From a virus: DNA of 24,796 nucleotides. The translations under genes and the position numbers were made by a program. The notes below the pieces were generated by a model. That model ran no database searches. It was not told the origin of the DNA and was given only the letters and a program-made list of their open reading frames with translations. Below, in pieces: positions 12,899-20,319 of this stretch (positions are counted from its first letter, which is position 1; every line of letters begins with the position of its first letter). The stretch covers positions 1 to 24,796 of the IMG/VR virus record IMGVR_UViG_3300040758_000585, one strand, 5' to 3'.

Positions 12899-13902
12899 AA
12901 TCTATCGAAGAGCGGCGCGCACTGCTGGCACGGATGGGCGGCGAGGTGCGGACACTGAGCGCCGATGTGGTTCGGTCGCTGGCGAAGGAAACACAGGACT
13001 CGCTGCAAGTAATCCGGCAAACGCAGGCGGCCTGTTATGCGCTGATGTCGTACCTCTGCTACATGCCGTACGACAGTTTTCCGGATGGCGTGTACGCGGC
13101 TCTGTACGAGTGCTGGACATGCTGTGGGCTGTGCGTCGATCTGATCGGTCGCGAGTCGAACCTGTCGCCGGCCGGACAGGCGCTGTGTGCCGCGGCTTGC
13201 AGCGAATGCGTATCGGTTTGCACGGGCACGGCTGACGTGATTTTGCAGGCGTGCGTTTCGCTGTGCGGCGATGCGGTGAAGGCCTGCGGTAGCGGATCGG
13301 GCGATGAGGGACGGGCGGCTCGGAATGCGGGAGATGAAACGCGAGCCTGCAAGATCGAGTTCCGAAAGGCGGAGGACGGGCATATCAAGGGGTATCCGAT
13401 CCTGTTCAACGCGCTCTCGGAGGATTTGGGCGGATTCCGGGAACGTATTCTGCCGGATGCGATCCAGTTCGCGGACGATCTGAAGGCGGACTTCAATCAC
13501 AATCCCGATTACATCCTCGGTCGGACGTTGGCGGGAACGCTGAAGGTATCGACGGATGCGCGCGGCGCGTTCATGGATGCCGATCCTCCGGACACGACTT
13601 GGGCGCGGGATCTGAAGGTGTCCATCGACCGCGGCGACATCGATCAGGGATCTTTCAGTTTCCGGGTGTTGCCGGGCGGCCAGCAGATCAGCGAGGAAAA
13701 CGGACAGCAGGTGCGTACGCTGTCGAAGATTCTGGTACGGCGGGTGTCGGTTGTTTCCGATCCGGCGTACACGAAGACCTCTATCGAGGTTCGCAGTAAA
13801 CAGGGTGACCAGATCGCGGCGGGCCAGGCGGCTCCGCCCGCTCCGATACAGAGCGGCGGAGTAGGTCTTGACTTACTTCGCCGGAAATTGGAACTGGTCT
13901 AA
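12895..13902 (+). CDS. HK97-type prohead protease with N-terminal 13-Cys helical domain
   Basis: Residues about 152-310 are a peptidase S78 prohead protease: YPILFNALSEDLGG, His202 in DFNHNPDYILGR and Ser253 in QGSFSFRV, the expected catalytic His and Ser. It cleaves capsid delta domains during maturation. Residues about 40-135 are unexpected: thirteen cysteines (47, 55, 73, 76, 77, 80, 98, 102, 105, 109, 120, 124, 131) with C-x3-C-x2-C spacing on predicted helices, the pattern of DUF326/Csp four-helix copper-storage proteins. The frame is continuous from the ATG overlapping the portal stop, with good codon use. The usual family length is about 200 aa; this one has 335. Confidence 0.9.
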   Translation: MKSIEERRALLARMGGEVRTLSADVVRSLAKETQDSLQVIRQTQAACYALMSYLCYMPYDSFPDGVYAALYECWTCCGLCVDLIGRESNLSPAGQALCAAACSECVSVCTGTADVILQACVSLCGDAVKACGSGSGDEGRAARNAGDETRACKIEFRKAEDGHIKGYPILFNALSEDLGGFRERILPDAIQFADDLKADFNHNPDYILGRTLAGTLKVSTDARGAFMDADPPDTTWARDLKVSIDRGDIDQGSFSFRVLPGGQQISEENGQQVRTLSKILVRRVSVVSDPAYTKTSIEVRSKQGDQIAAGQAAPPAPIQSGGVGLDLLRRKLELV

Positions 13903-13927
13903 CTGCAATCAGAGTGAAAGGACAGTA

Positions 13928-15262
13928 ATGAAAATCGTAAAGCTGAAGGAACAGCGGGCCGCGCTGAAGGCGGAAGCGCGGGCCGTCATCACCAAGGCGG
14001 AGGGCGAGAATCGCAACCTCAATGCCGAGGAACAAACCACCTTCGATGCGCGCATGACGGCAATCGGAGAGATGGACACGCGTATCGAACGCGAAGAGCG
14101 GATGGCTCGGATGGAAGCACAGGACGCGGTTCCGGTGGGCGGCGTTACTCCGGCTCCCCACGTGGAAGTGCGGAGCAACGCGGCTCCGCTGTCCCGGTTC
14201 GTGAATTGCATTCGCGCCGTCGCGAAGGGCAAGGGCGATGAGCGGCGCGCTGCTCAGTACGCCGATGAGGTTTTGCACGATGCGGACCTGGCTCGCGCGC
14301 TGTCGGCTTCGGTGGCCGCAAGCGGCGGCTTCGCTGTGTCGGATGTGCTCTCTCAGGAATTCATCGAATACCTGCGTCCGGCATCCGTGGTTCGCGCGGC
14401 TGGCGCTCAGCCGGTTCCGCTGGCCAATGGCAACCTGTCGATCCCGAAGATCACGGGCGGCGCATCCGCCAGCTACATCGGTGAGAACACCGATGCTCCC
14501 ACGTCTCAGCAGACGGTCGGACAGGTTCGGCTCATCGCCAAGAAGTTGGTTGGCCTGATCCCGATCAGCAACGACCTGATCCGCTTTGCCAATCCGCAGA
14601 CCGATACCGTGATCCGCGGCGACTTGATCCGGGCCGTATCGCAGGCGGAGGACCTGAACTTCCTGCGCGGCGACGGAACGCAGTTCACTCCCAAGGGAAT
14701 GCGCAACTGGGCGTCTGCCGGTAACTTCGTTACCGCAGTTGCTCTGTCCGGCGCCTCTCTGGGATACGCCGATGTGACGGGAATCACGCTGTGGCTCGGT
14801 TCGATGATCGCGAACCTGCTCAACGCGGCCGTTCCGGTGACTCTGGAAACCGGCTGTTTCTTCCTCTCGGCGCGCAGCTTCATGGCTCTGCGCACGCTGC
14901 GCACTCAGCAGGGCAACTACGCGTTCCCCGAACTGTCCGACGATCCGAAAGATCCGCGGCTGCTCGGCTATCGCGTGAAGATGACTCCGCAGATCCCCAC
15001 CAATCTGGTGGCGACTCCGACCGGTGGCGCGCAGATCACCACGGCTTCCGAGATTTACTTCGCCAACATGCCGGATTGCCTGATCGGCGAAGCGGTCAAC
15101 CTGTTGCTCGACGTTTCCACCGAGGCGACTTACAAAGACGCTGGCGGCAACCCGGTTTCGGCGTTCAGTCAGGATCAGACCGTGATCCGCGTGATCGAAG
15201 AGAACGACTTCGGCGTGCGTTACGACCAGTCGGTGGCCGTGGCTACGGCCGTACCGTTCTAG
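13928..15262 (+). CDS. Major capsid protein (HK97 fold)
   Basis: ATG 13928 follows AAAGGA (13917-13922); the same frame is open upstream to 13868 without a good site. The 444-aa protein has an N-terminal charged coiled-coil delta domain (about 1-75) and the HK97 fold body: SGGFAVSDVLSQEFIEYLRP, then PKITGGASASYIGEN and LIAKKLVGLIPISNDLI, and RGDGTQFTPKGMRNWA. The delta domain acts as an internal scaffold and is removed by the upstream protease; I cannot fix the cut site. It is followed by a hairpin at 15271-15296. Confidence 0.95.
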   Translation: MKIVKLKEQRAALKAEARAVITKAEGENRNLNAEEQTTFDARMTAIGEMDTRIEREERMARMEAQDAVPVGGVTPAPHVEVRSNAAPLSRFVNCIRAVAKGKGDERRAAQYADEVLHDADLARALSASVAASGGFAVSDVLSQEFIEYLRPASVVRAAGAQPVPLANGNLSIPKITGGASASYIGENTDAPTSQQTVGQVRLIAKKLVGLIPISNDLIRFANPQTDTVIRGDLIRAVSQAEDLNFLRGDGTQFTPKGMRNWASAGNFVTAVALSGASLGYADVTGITLWLGSMIANLLNAAVPVTLETGCFFLSARSFMALRTLRTQQGNYAFPELSDDPKDPRLLGYRVKMTPQIPTNLVATPTGGAQITTASEIYFANMPDCLIGEAVNLLLDVSTEATYKDAGGNPVSAFSQDQTVIRVIEENDFGVRYDQSVAVATAVPF

Positions 15263-15270
15263 TCGGTTCG

Positions 15271-15302
15271 GGTGGGGCGGGTAACACCGCTCCACCTATT
15301 CA
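15271..15302 (+). terminator. Hairpin after the capsid gene, possible attenuator
   Basis: GGTGGGGCGG (15271-15280) pairs with CCGCTCCACC (15287-15296) over ten pairs, one of them G-T, around a GTAACA loop. The following TATTCAATTT is only moderately T-rich, so partial termination or mRNA protection of the abundant capsid message is more likely than full termination. Confidence 0.5.
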
Positions 15303-15329
15303 ATTTCCAACACAGAGGAGAAAAACAGA

Positions 15330-15791
15330 ATGGGAATGAGCTTGAGAAAGAATATCGGCGCGTACCTGCACGCCGCATACGCGGCAGTGGCGACGGCACT
15401 TACCGCGGCCGGTACCGGGGATAACACGGCGGTTACCGGGTCGGTTGTGGACCGCTTTGCGGCCGGTTCGCCGCTGTCCTGCTCGGTGCTGTACGCCATC
15501 GCCGCTACCATCGCCAACACGAAGACGTTGAGCCTGGCATACAAGATCCAGCACGGCACGAAGTCCGATGGGTCCGATATGGCCGATTACGCGGCCGTGG
15601 CATCGACTGTGGTGATGACCGGCAACGCTGGCGGTACGGCACAGACGGGCATCGTGAAACACGACGTGGACCTGACCGGCGCCTTGCAGTATATCCGGGT
15701 GGTTTTCACGCCGGATCTGAGCGCGACCGGCGTCGATACGGCTACGGTTTCGCCTGTGTTCGTGTTCGGTGGTATGGCCGAACTGCCGTAG
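15330..15791 (+). CDS. Probable capsid decoration or head-associated protein
   Basis: The 153-aa protein lies between the capsid gene and a strong terminator, with AGAGGAG before ATG 15330. It is rich in Ala, Thr, Val and Gly, has no charged catalytic motif, and shows beta-strand-like repeats (TLSLAYKIQHG, QYIRVVFTPDLSATG). Position and composition suit a head-decoration protein made in amounts similar to the capsid protein. I recognise no specific family, so the role is inferred from context only. Confidence 0.6.
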   Translation: MGMSLRKNIGAYLHAAYAAVATALTAAGTGDNTAVTGSVVDRFAAGSPLSCSVLYAIAATIANTKTLSLAYKIQHGTKSDGSDMADYAAVASTVVMTGNAGGTAQTGIVKHDVDLTGALQYIRVVFTPDLSATGVDTATVSPVFVFGGMAELP

Positions 15792-15822
15792 GGCGGTTCG
15801 TGGGTGTGTGGGGTGTGAAGTT

Positions 15823-15857
15823 GGGGGCGTCCTGATCGGGCGCTCCCGTTTTTATTT
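15823..15857 (+). terminator. Rho-independent terminator
   Basis: A ten-pair stem, GGGGGCGTCC (15823-15832) with GGGCGCTCCC (15838-15847), two of the pairs G-T, closes a TGATC loop and is followed by GTTTTTATTTT. It separates the highly expressed head genes from the connector and tail genes. Confidence 0.85.
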
Positions 15858-15868
15858 TGGGGGATTTC

Positions 15869-16078
15869 ATGACGGTGCGTTTCGTTTCTCGCTGTGGCAG
15901 GTACTTACCGCGTGACGTGGCGGCGTTTCCGGCGCATGAAGCGGAGCGCATTGTGAAGTCCGGCGCGGCCGTGATCGAGCAAGCTACGGCTCCGGTATGC
16001 GAGGTTTCCGCGGTGACGGTTGAGCATCCGCAGGTACCGCAAGAGACGGCGACGGTTGGCAGGCGGAGGCGACGGTGA
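15869..16078 (+). CDS. Small phage head-region protein
   Basis: ATG 15869 follows GGGGGA (15859-15864), directly after the terminator T-run. The 69-aa protein begins MTVRFVSRCGRYLPRDVAAF, then AHEAERIVKSGAAVI, the 'kVrf...y---d-a-f---eA--lv--GaA' pattern of small proteins that often lie between the capsid and connector genes of siphoviruses. It ends with GRRRRR, a basic tail. The function is not known. The stop overlaps the connector gene start. Confidence 0.7.
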   Translation: MTVRFVSRCGRYLPRDVAAFPAHEAERIVKSGAAVIEQATAPVCEVSAVTVEHPQVPQETATVGRRRRR

Positions 16079-16887
16079 ACATAAAGCTTATTTCGGAGAT
16101 CGGAGATGAGCCGATATCGCTGGATGAGGCGAAGGCTCAGCTCATGTACACCGCTACCGATCAGGACAACTACATCTCCGGGTTGATCTCGGCGGCTCGG
16201 GTGATGGCGGAGATCTACAACGGACGCCAACAGACGCTGAAGCAATGGGACCTGGCGATGGATCACTGGCCGGGTTCGCCGATGGCCGGGTTGAGTGCGA
16301 CGCCGAGTCCATACTTCAACCTGTGGCCATCCGAAGCGTACAACCTCTTGGCCGGTGTGGTTCCGTGGGCGCGGGCGGTGCGCGTGGCGGCTCCGCTGGT
16401 AGCGGTTTCGTCGGTGACGTACCGCGACGATAGCGGAGTGATTCACACGCTCAATCAGGGCGTAGATTACTTCGCGGACACCTGGAAAGAGCCGGGGCTG
16501 ATCGCTCCGTGTCCGAATCAGAGTTGGCCTTCGAGCGGGTTGTGGCCATCGTCCGCGATTCATATCCAGTTCACGGCGGGGAAGATCTCTACCGACGATG
16601 CGGACGGCGCGGCTCCGTGGGCGGCAGGGACGGCCTATGCGAAGGGGACGGTAGTAACTTCGAACGGGTTTTGGGTGGCCTTGCAGGCGTCCATAGGCGT
16701 GTTGCCGGGGTCGGATTACGTGTCCTGGGGACTCGTGGACCCGGTTGGACGGCACATCAAACAGGGGATGTTGCTGCTGGTTACGCAGTGGTTCGAGGAT
16801 CGTATCCCGTTCGACGCTATCCGTTCGATTGCGGAGATGCCGTTCAGTGTGACTTCGCTGTTCACGTCGGACAAGTTGTGGGTGTAA
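16075..16887 (+). CDS. gp6-like head-tail connector with an inserted Trp-rich module
   Basis: Residues 1-50 (EIGDEPISLDEAKAQLMYTA, then DNYISGLISAARVMAE) and the C-terminal IKQGMLLLVTQWFED match HK97 gp6-like connectors, which join portal and tail. Between FTAGK (about 167) and that last helix there is an extra piece of about 40 residues: W182AAGTAYAKGTVV, then NGFWVALQAS, up to SW218. This looks like the small Trp-rich CBM5/12-type carbohydrate-binding fold seen in other phage structural proteins. The 270 aa is longer than ordinary gp6 proteins (about 100-200). Confidence 0.82.
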   Translation: MNIKLISEIGDEPISLDEAKAQLMYTATDQDNYISGLISAARVMAEIYNGRQQTLKQWDLAMDHWPGSPMAGLSATPSPYFNLWPSEAYNLLAGVVPWARAVRVAAPLVAVSSVTYRDDSGVIHTLNQGVDYFADTWKEPGLIAPCPNQSWPSSGLWPSSAIHIQFTAGKISTDDADGAAPWAAGTAYAKGTVVTSNGFWVALQASIGVLPGSDYVSWGLVDPVGRHIKQGMLLLVTQWFEDRIPFDAIRSIAEMPFSVTSLFTSDKLWV

Positions 16888-16890
16888 CGA

Positions 16891-17244
16891 ATGCGCGAAC
16901 GTCTTAATTTCGGGATCAATCCGGGGCGGTTCCGGCACACGATCACACTGCTACAGGCTACATCGGGCGTGGATGCGTCCGGCGTGTCGATCACGTACAC
17001 GCCTTCGGCCGTTAAGCAAAAGGCGGAGATCCGCTACTTGCGCGGGGCGGAGTCACAGAGCAAAGGACAGGACGTTTCGGAGACTTGGATCGAGGTCACT
17101 ACGCGGTACAACCCGGCGCTTGCGCGGTTGAGCCGGTTCATCGCTCCGGATGGGAATCAGTACGTGATCCAGGCTATCGACAACATCCAAATGCGGAATG
17201 TCTACCTGGTGATGAACTGCCAGGGCGTGGGGGCGGGCGCGTGA
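16891..17244 (+). CDS. Head closure / head-tail joining protein
   Basis: The 117-aa protein has the head-tail joining family pattern: GRFRHTITLLQATSGVDASG at the N-terminus, a variable strand region, and the C-terminal APDGNQYVIQAIDNIQMRN. This family (SPP1 gp16, HK97 gp7-like) caps the connector and stops DNA leakage. The start ATG 16891 lies three bases after the connector stop, and the stop overlaps the glycosyltransferase GTG. Confidence 0.82.
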   Translation: MRERLNFGINPGRFRHTITLLQATSGVDASGVSITYTPSAVKQKAEIRYLRGAESQSKGQDVSETWIEVTTRYNPALARLSRFIAPDGNQYVIQAIDNIQMRNVYLVMNCQGVGAGA

Positions 17245-17921
17245 GGCTGAGGCCGGCGGTAACGGCGATCATGCCTACTCGCGGGCGGCCGGAGATGGCG
17301 CGCGCGGCGATGGAGTGCTGGAGGCGCCAGACGGGGCCGTGGTCGGAGCTGGTGATTGTGGATGACGGGGACGATCCCAGCTTTCCGGACGCACAGGATT
17401 CGTTCTGGGGGTACCGGATATCGTACGTGCAACTGCAATCGCGGTTGACGGTTGGGGCGAAACGAAATCTTGCCTGCCAGGTGGCGCGCGGAGAATACAT
17501 CGTCCATTTCGACTCGGACGATTGGTCCGCTCCGGGACGGATCGCGGATCAGGTCGAACGGATGGCGGCCGGGTGGCAGGTAACCGGATACCACACGCTG
17601 CTGTTTCGACAGGCTCCAGGGCTGATGGTGGTTGAGGGCGGCGGGGTACGGCCGGCGCGGGAATGGTGGCGCTATCGGGATCGGCATGGGTTGGCGGCGG
17701 GGACTTCGCTTTGCTATCGGCGGACGTGGTGGGAGGGTCATCCGTTCGCCGATCACAACCTGAATCAGGACGATCTCTTCTACGCCGAGGCGGCGGCGCG
17801 CGGTGTGGCTTGCGCGGTGGATGCCGGGAAGCTGATGTGGGCGCGGAATCACGCGGGGAACGTGAGCGGGCGGGTGATCGGCGGAGACGAATGGGAGGAA
17901 CTCTATGAAGGGCTGGATTAG
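17241..17921 (+). CDS. Family 2 glycosyltransferase
   Basis: GTG 17241 overlaps the head-closure stop (GTGA); ATG 17271 is an internal alternative. The 226-aa protein is a GT-A fold enzyme: AVTAIMPTRGRPEMARAAME, the nucleotide-binding DDG at 41-43, a KRNLACQVARGEYIVHFDSDD run with the DxD metal site at 91-93, and a later NQDDLFY acid segment. It would transfer a sugar from a nucleotide donor. The acceptor is unknown; capsid or tail proteins are natural candidates because the gene sits inside the structural operon. No membrane segment is seen. Confidence 0.9.
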   Translation: MRLRPAVTAIMPTRGRPEMARAAMECWRRQTGPWSELVIVDDGDDPSFPDAQDSFWGYRISYVQLQSRLTVGAKRNLACQVARGEYIVHFDSDDWSAPGRIADQVERMAAGWQVTGYHTLLFRQAPGLMVVEGGGVRPAREWWRYRDRHGLAAGTSLCYRRTWWEGHPFADHNLNQDDLFYAEAAARGVACAVDAGKLMWARNHAGNVSGRVIGGDEWEELYEGLD

Positions 17922-18126
17922 ACGATGGCTCGGAATCCTGGAGGAACAGCCTATCCGCGCGATTGAGTTGAAGCGCGGAGCGGTGTACGTGGTCGAGTCC
18001 GATCACGAGCTGTCGGAGGATGAGGTCGCGGACATTTACGCCTATCTCGCCAAGTTCAAGAAGGCTACCGGGTGTGAGTTCCTGCTACTCGATCGGGGGC
18101 TGAGCGTGGCGGTGGATCGTGGTTGA
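17905..18126 (+). CDS. Small hypothetical protein, 73 aa
   Basis: ATG 17905 has GGAGGA (17893-17898) upstream and overlaps the end of the glycosyltransferase by 17 bases. After a basic start (MKGWIRRWLG) it reads IELKRGAVYVVESDHELSED, then a helix with EVADIYAYLAKF, and LLLDRGLSVAV. The 'G-v-vv----LS-dE----i---L' layout recurs in small phage proteins of unknown function. It overlaps the tail gene at 18119. Confidence 0.65.
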   Translation: MKGWIRRWLGILEEQPIRAIELKRGAVYVVESDHELSEDEVADIYAYLAKFKKATGCEFLLLDRGLSVAVDRG

Positions 18127-18547
18127 GCAGGGATTCGTGATGCTGGTTCAGGCGGGGCTTGGGACTCCACCGATAGCGCCTGGCGGGTACGCGGTGCAAC
18201 TGCCATCGACCGCGCAGATCGGCGACGGAACTAACGGCACGTACAAGATGGCGTGGACGTACAACACCATCAACGATGAGCCGAGTTACACGCTCGGGGG
18301 GCAGGACGGGTTCACGGAGTGGGAATTCCGGCTGAACTGCCACGGGAACACGATGGCGAATGCTATCGCGTTGGCGCGGGCAATTGAGGGTGTGTTGCGC
18401 GGTTCGTGGGCCGGCGTGCTGCCTGATCCGGACGCAACGGTAGTGCAGGGAATCTTCCGGCGCGGTCCGAAAGTGGATGGCTACGATGACGTTAACCGCT
18501 CGTATGTAAGGACCTTGGAGTATCTGGTGCAGTACGAGCAAATCTGA
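18119..18547 (+). CDS. Probable tail terminator protein
   Basis: The 142-aa protein starts at GTG 18119. It lies between the connector genes and the tail tube protein, where siphoviruses encode the tail terminator. It contains a QLPSTAQIGDGTNGTYKMAW strand region, EWEFRLNCHGNTMANAIAL leading into a helix, and a C-terminal YVRTLEYLVQYEQI, the strand-helix-strand arrangement of tail terminators. The length is also usual. The assignment rests on position and shape rather than a diagnostic motif. Confidence 0.6.
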   Translation: MVEQGFVMLVQAGLGTPPIAPGGYAVQLPSTAQIGDGTNGTYKMAWTYNTINDEPSYTLGGQDGFTEWEFRLNCHGNTMANAIALARAIEGVLRGSWAGVLPDPDATVVQGIFRRGPKVDGYDDVNRSYVRTLEYLVQYEQI

Positions 18548-18559
18548 AAGGGAGAATGA

Positions 18560-19021
18560 ATGGCTTATACCAAGACCAAGAAGCAGAGCGGCAATGGGGT
18601 TCAGTTGAGCATCAACACGGGCACTGCGAGTAGCCCGGCCTTTACGCCGATCTACGAAATCGTGGATATCGGGCAGTCCGGAAAGACGAACAAAACCGAC
18701 GATGCCACGAACCTGAACAGCACGATGGAAGAGTTTATCGGGACGATTGCCAATCCGGGCGGATTCGCTCTTTCTATCAATCGCGTGTCGAGCGATCCGG
18801 GACAGATCGCGCTGTTGGCATCGTTCAACAACGCAACTACGGTGATGTATCAGGCGCAACTGCCGAAGGCGCCGGGGCAGACCACTACCGGAGATATGTT
18901 CGCATTCTCCGCCATCGTGGAGGAGTTCAACGACCTCGGCAATGTGAAGGCGGACAAGGGCATTATGACGCCTGCGAAGTTGAAGGTGTCGGGTCCGATC
19001 ACGTTGACGCCGGGCAGCTAG
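18560..19021 (+). CDS. Major tail tube protein
   Basis: The 153-aa protein follows AAAGGGAG and ATG 18560. It contains FTPIYEIVDIGQSGKTNKTD and TNLNSTMEEFIGTIANPGGF, then an FNDLGNVKADKGIMTPAKLK segment, a typical siphovirus tail tube pattern with loops and strands that stack hexameric rings. No Ig-like C-terminal domain is present. Its position immediately before the tail chaperones is canonical. Confidence 0.87.
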   Translation: MAYTKTKKQSGNGVQLSINTGTASSPAFTPIYEIVDIGQSGKTNKTDDATNLNSTMEEFIGTIANPGGFALSINRVSSDPGQIALLASFNNATTVMYQAQLPKAPGQTTTGDMFAFSAIVEEFNDLGNVKADKGIMTPAKLKVSGPITLTPGS

Positions 19022-19028
19022 GACAACA

Positions 19029-19427
19029 ATGGCGAAAGCTATACGGACGGTGGGTGGTGGGGCGTTGGACCCCACCATCCAATTTGCCACGCTGATGGTG
19101 GACGGCAAGGAATACCAGTTGGCGTATTCCTTCAACGCGATTGCCGCGGCGGAGCGGACGGCGGAATGCAATCTGTTGACCGGGTTGGAAAGTTTAAACG
19201 ATCTTACGGCGCTGCAACTGCGAGGGCTGCTGTTCGCGGCTCTTTCGATTGCGCATCCTACGGTCAAAGAGGGAGAGAAGGAACGCCTGCTCACGGTTGA
19301 GGACGCGGGACGGATGATCCGGCTGGACACCATCGCGCCGATCACGACTTCCCTGGCGGAGGCTTATCGGCTCTCGATGCCGGAGAAAAAGAAGGACCCT
19401 ATCGTGGCCGGCGCGCCTCCGGCGTAA
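19029..19427 (+). CDS. Tail assembly chaperone, short form (gpG-like)
   Basis: The 132-aa protein lies between the tail tube and tape-measure genes, as the lambda gpG type does. It contains DGKEYQLAYSFNAIAAAERT and a helical middle (ALQLRGLLFAALSIAH), and near the C-terminus the lysine run MPEKKKDP encoded by the candidate slippery site. It presumably binds the tape measure protein during tail assembly. A longer fusion form is produced if the -1 shift works. Confidence 0.8.
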   Translation: MAKAIRTVGGGALDPTIQFATLMVDGKEYQLAYSFNAIAAAERTAECNLLTGLESLNDLTALQLRGLLFAALSIAHPTVKEGEKERLLTVEDAGRMIRLDTIAPITTSLAEAYRLSMPEKKKDPIVAGAPPA

Positions 19428-19780
19428 AGCTGACGAATCAGCAACTGTGGGAGCGGTGCTGGTCGCAGGCGCGCGTCAACCTCGGACTAACTCCGGATGA
19501 GTTCTTCAGGCTGACTCCGCGGCAGTTCCACTTACTGGTGGATCGGCATCAGGAGCGGACGGAACATGCGGAGTTGCTCGCCGGGATTATCGCTGCTGAG
19601 GTGGCGAATCGCGGGGTCCGGTATCCCAAGAAGTGGGCGGTTCCGGCGGAGTTTATGCCGAGCCGTATGGGACGATCCGAGGATGCTCCTGTTCGGAAGA
19701 AACGGGTAAGTCAGAAGGAACTGGCTAATAAGTTCCGGTCGGTGTTCACGGGGCTAATGGCGGCGCAAAATGGCGGATGA
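19029..19780 (+). CDS. Tail assembly chaperone, -1 frameshifted fusion (gpGT-like)
   Basis: After AAA-AAG (19386-19391) a slip of one base into frame 2 gives EGPYRGRRASGVKLTNQQLW and continues to TGA 19778-19780 with real protein character: LTPDEFFRLTPRQFHLLVD, then ERTEHAELLAGIIAAEVAN. The second part has no ATG or ribosome binding site; the first GTG is at 19538, in mid-domain. That argues for expression by frameshift, as in lambda G-GT. The fusion would have about 250 residues. The T part has the HR-rich helical pattern of such chaperones and presumably contacts the tail tube protein. Confidence 0.7.
19385..19391 (+). promoter_or_regulatory. Candidate -1 ribosomal frameshift site
   Basis: GAAAAAG is read as GAG-AAA-AAG in frame 0. 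It fits the YYYZ half of the slippery consensus (AAA-AAG), but the first base is G where XXX would be AAA, so P-site re-pairing is imperfect. The gpT-like frame begins exactly one base back and stays open for 130 codons. Confidence 0.6.
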
Positions 19781-20315
19781 AGAGTTGGCGGTGCGCGGGA
19801 TAGAAAACGTTTGTGCGGCGCTGTCCCGCGCTCCGGCGTTGATCGTTAAGAACTGCTTTGCGGATGCGCTGCTGGCGGGTGCGGCTCCGATTGCACAGGA
19901 GTTGTACGTTGAGTGTCCGGTGAGCGCGAAGAACGAACTCTTTGACGATGAGACGTTCACGGTACTCAAGGGGACGGGCACGGGGAAGATGAAATCCAAG
20001 ATCGTCGCGGACGTGCGGATCGATCCGGCCGGGCGTGGCGGCGACTTGCAAGTGGGGTTTGGAAATCAGGGATTCAAGGCGCGGATGGTGGAGTACGGCC
20101 ATCGGTGCGTGACTCACTGGGCAGAGAAGATTCTGGTAAGCCGGCCGGGTAAGCGCCATCGATACCGCAAGTCGGGCGGACACGAGGATACCGGCAAGAC
20201 GGCGGCTCCGAATCCATTCATGGGGAGGGCGGCGGCTTCGTCGGCTGCGGCGGCTATCGAGGCCTTCGATGTGACTCTCGCGGCTTCGTTGGAACAACAC
20301 CTGAAGGACTTATAA
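19770..20315 (+). CDS. HK97 gp10-like tail/completion protein
   Basis: The 181-aa protein has the gp10-like pattern: an N-terminal helix pair (AELAV...IENVCAALSRAP), LLAGAAPIAQELYVECPVSA, a strand region with KSKIVADVRIDPA and VGFGNQGFKARMVEYGH, and C-terminal NPFMGRAAASSAAAAI. The family contributes to head-tail completion and usually lies before the tail tube gene. Here it is after the chaperones, an unusual place. The start ATG 19770 overlaps the gpGT stop by 11 bases. Confidence 0.7.
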   Translation: MADEELAVRGIENVCAALSRAPALIVKNCFADALLAGAAPIAQELYVECPVSAKNELFDDETFTVLKGTGTGKMKSKIVADVRIDPAGRGGDLQVGFGNQGFKARMVEYGHRCVTHWAEKILVSRPGKRHRYRKSGGHEDTGKTAAPNPFMGRAAASSAAAAIEAFDVTLAASLEQHLKDL

Positions 20316-20319
20316 CACT

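Noticed and set aside
13649-13663. Another copy of the promoter-like core (GGATCTTTCAG) in the prohead protease gene
   Set aside because: It encodes the catalytic GSFSF segment, lacks the GGGCG half and has no TATACT at the right distance.
13781-15295. A 504-aa ORF on the minus strand opposite the capsid gene
   Set aside because: It mirrors a certain capsid gene and is arginine/histidine-rich, as expected from antisense frames of GC-rich genes. The same holds for the long minus-strand frames at 10416-11540, 15742-16938, 18065-19345 and 7391-8380.
19538-19780. A separate small gene starting at GTG 19538
   Set aside because: There is no ribosome binding site, and clear protein sequence in the same frame extends upstream to the lysine run, so a frameshift product is the better reading.
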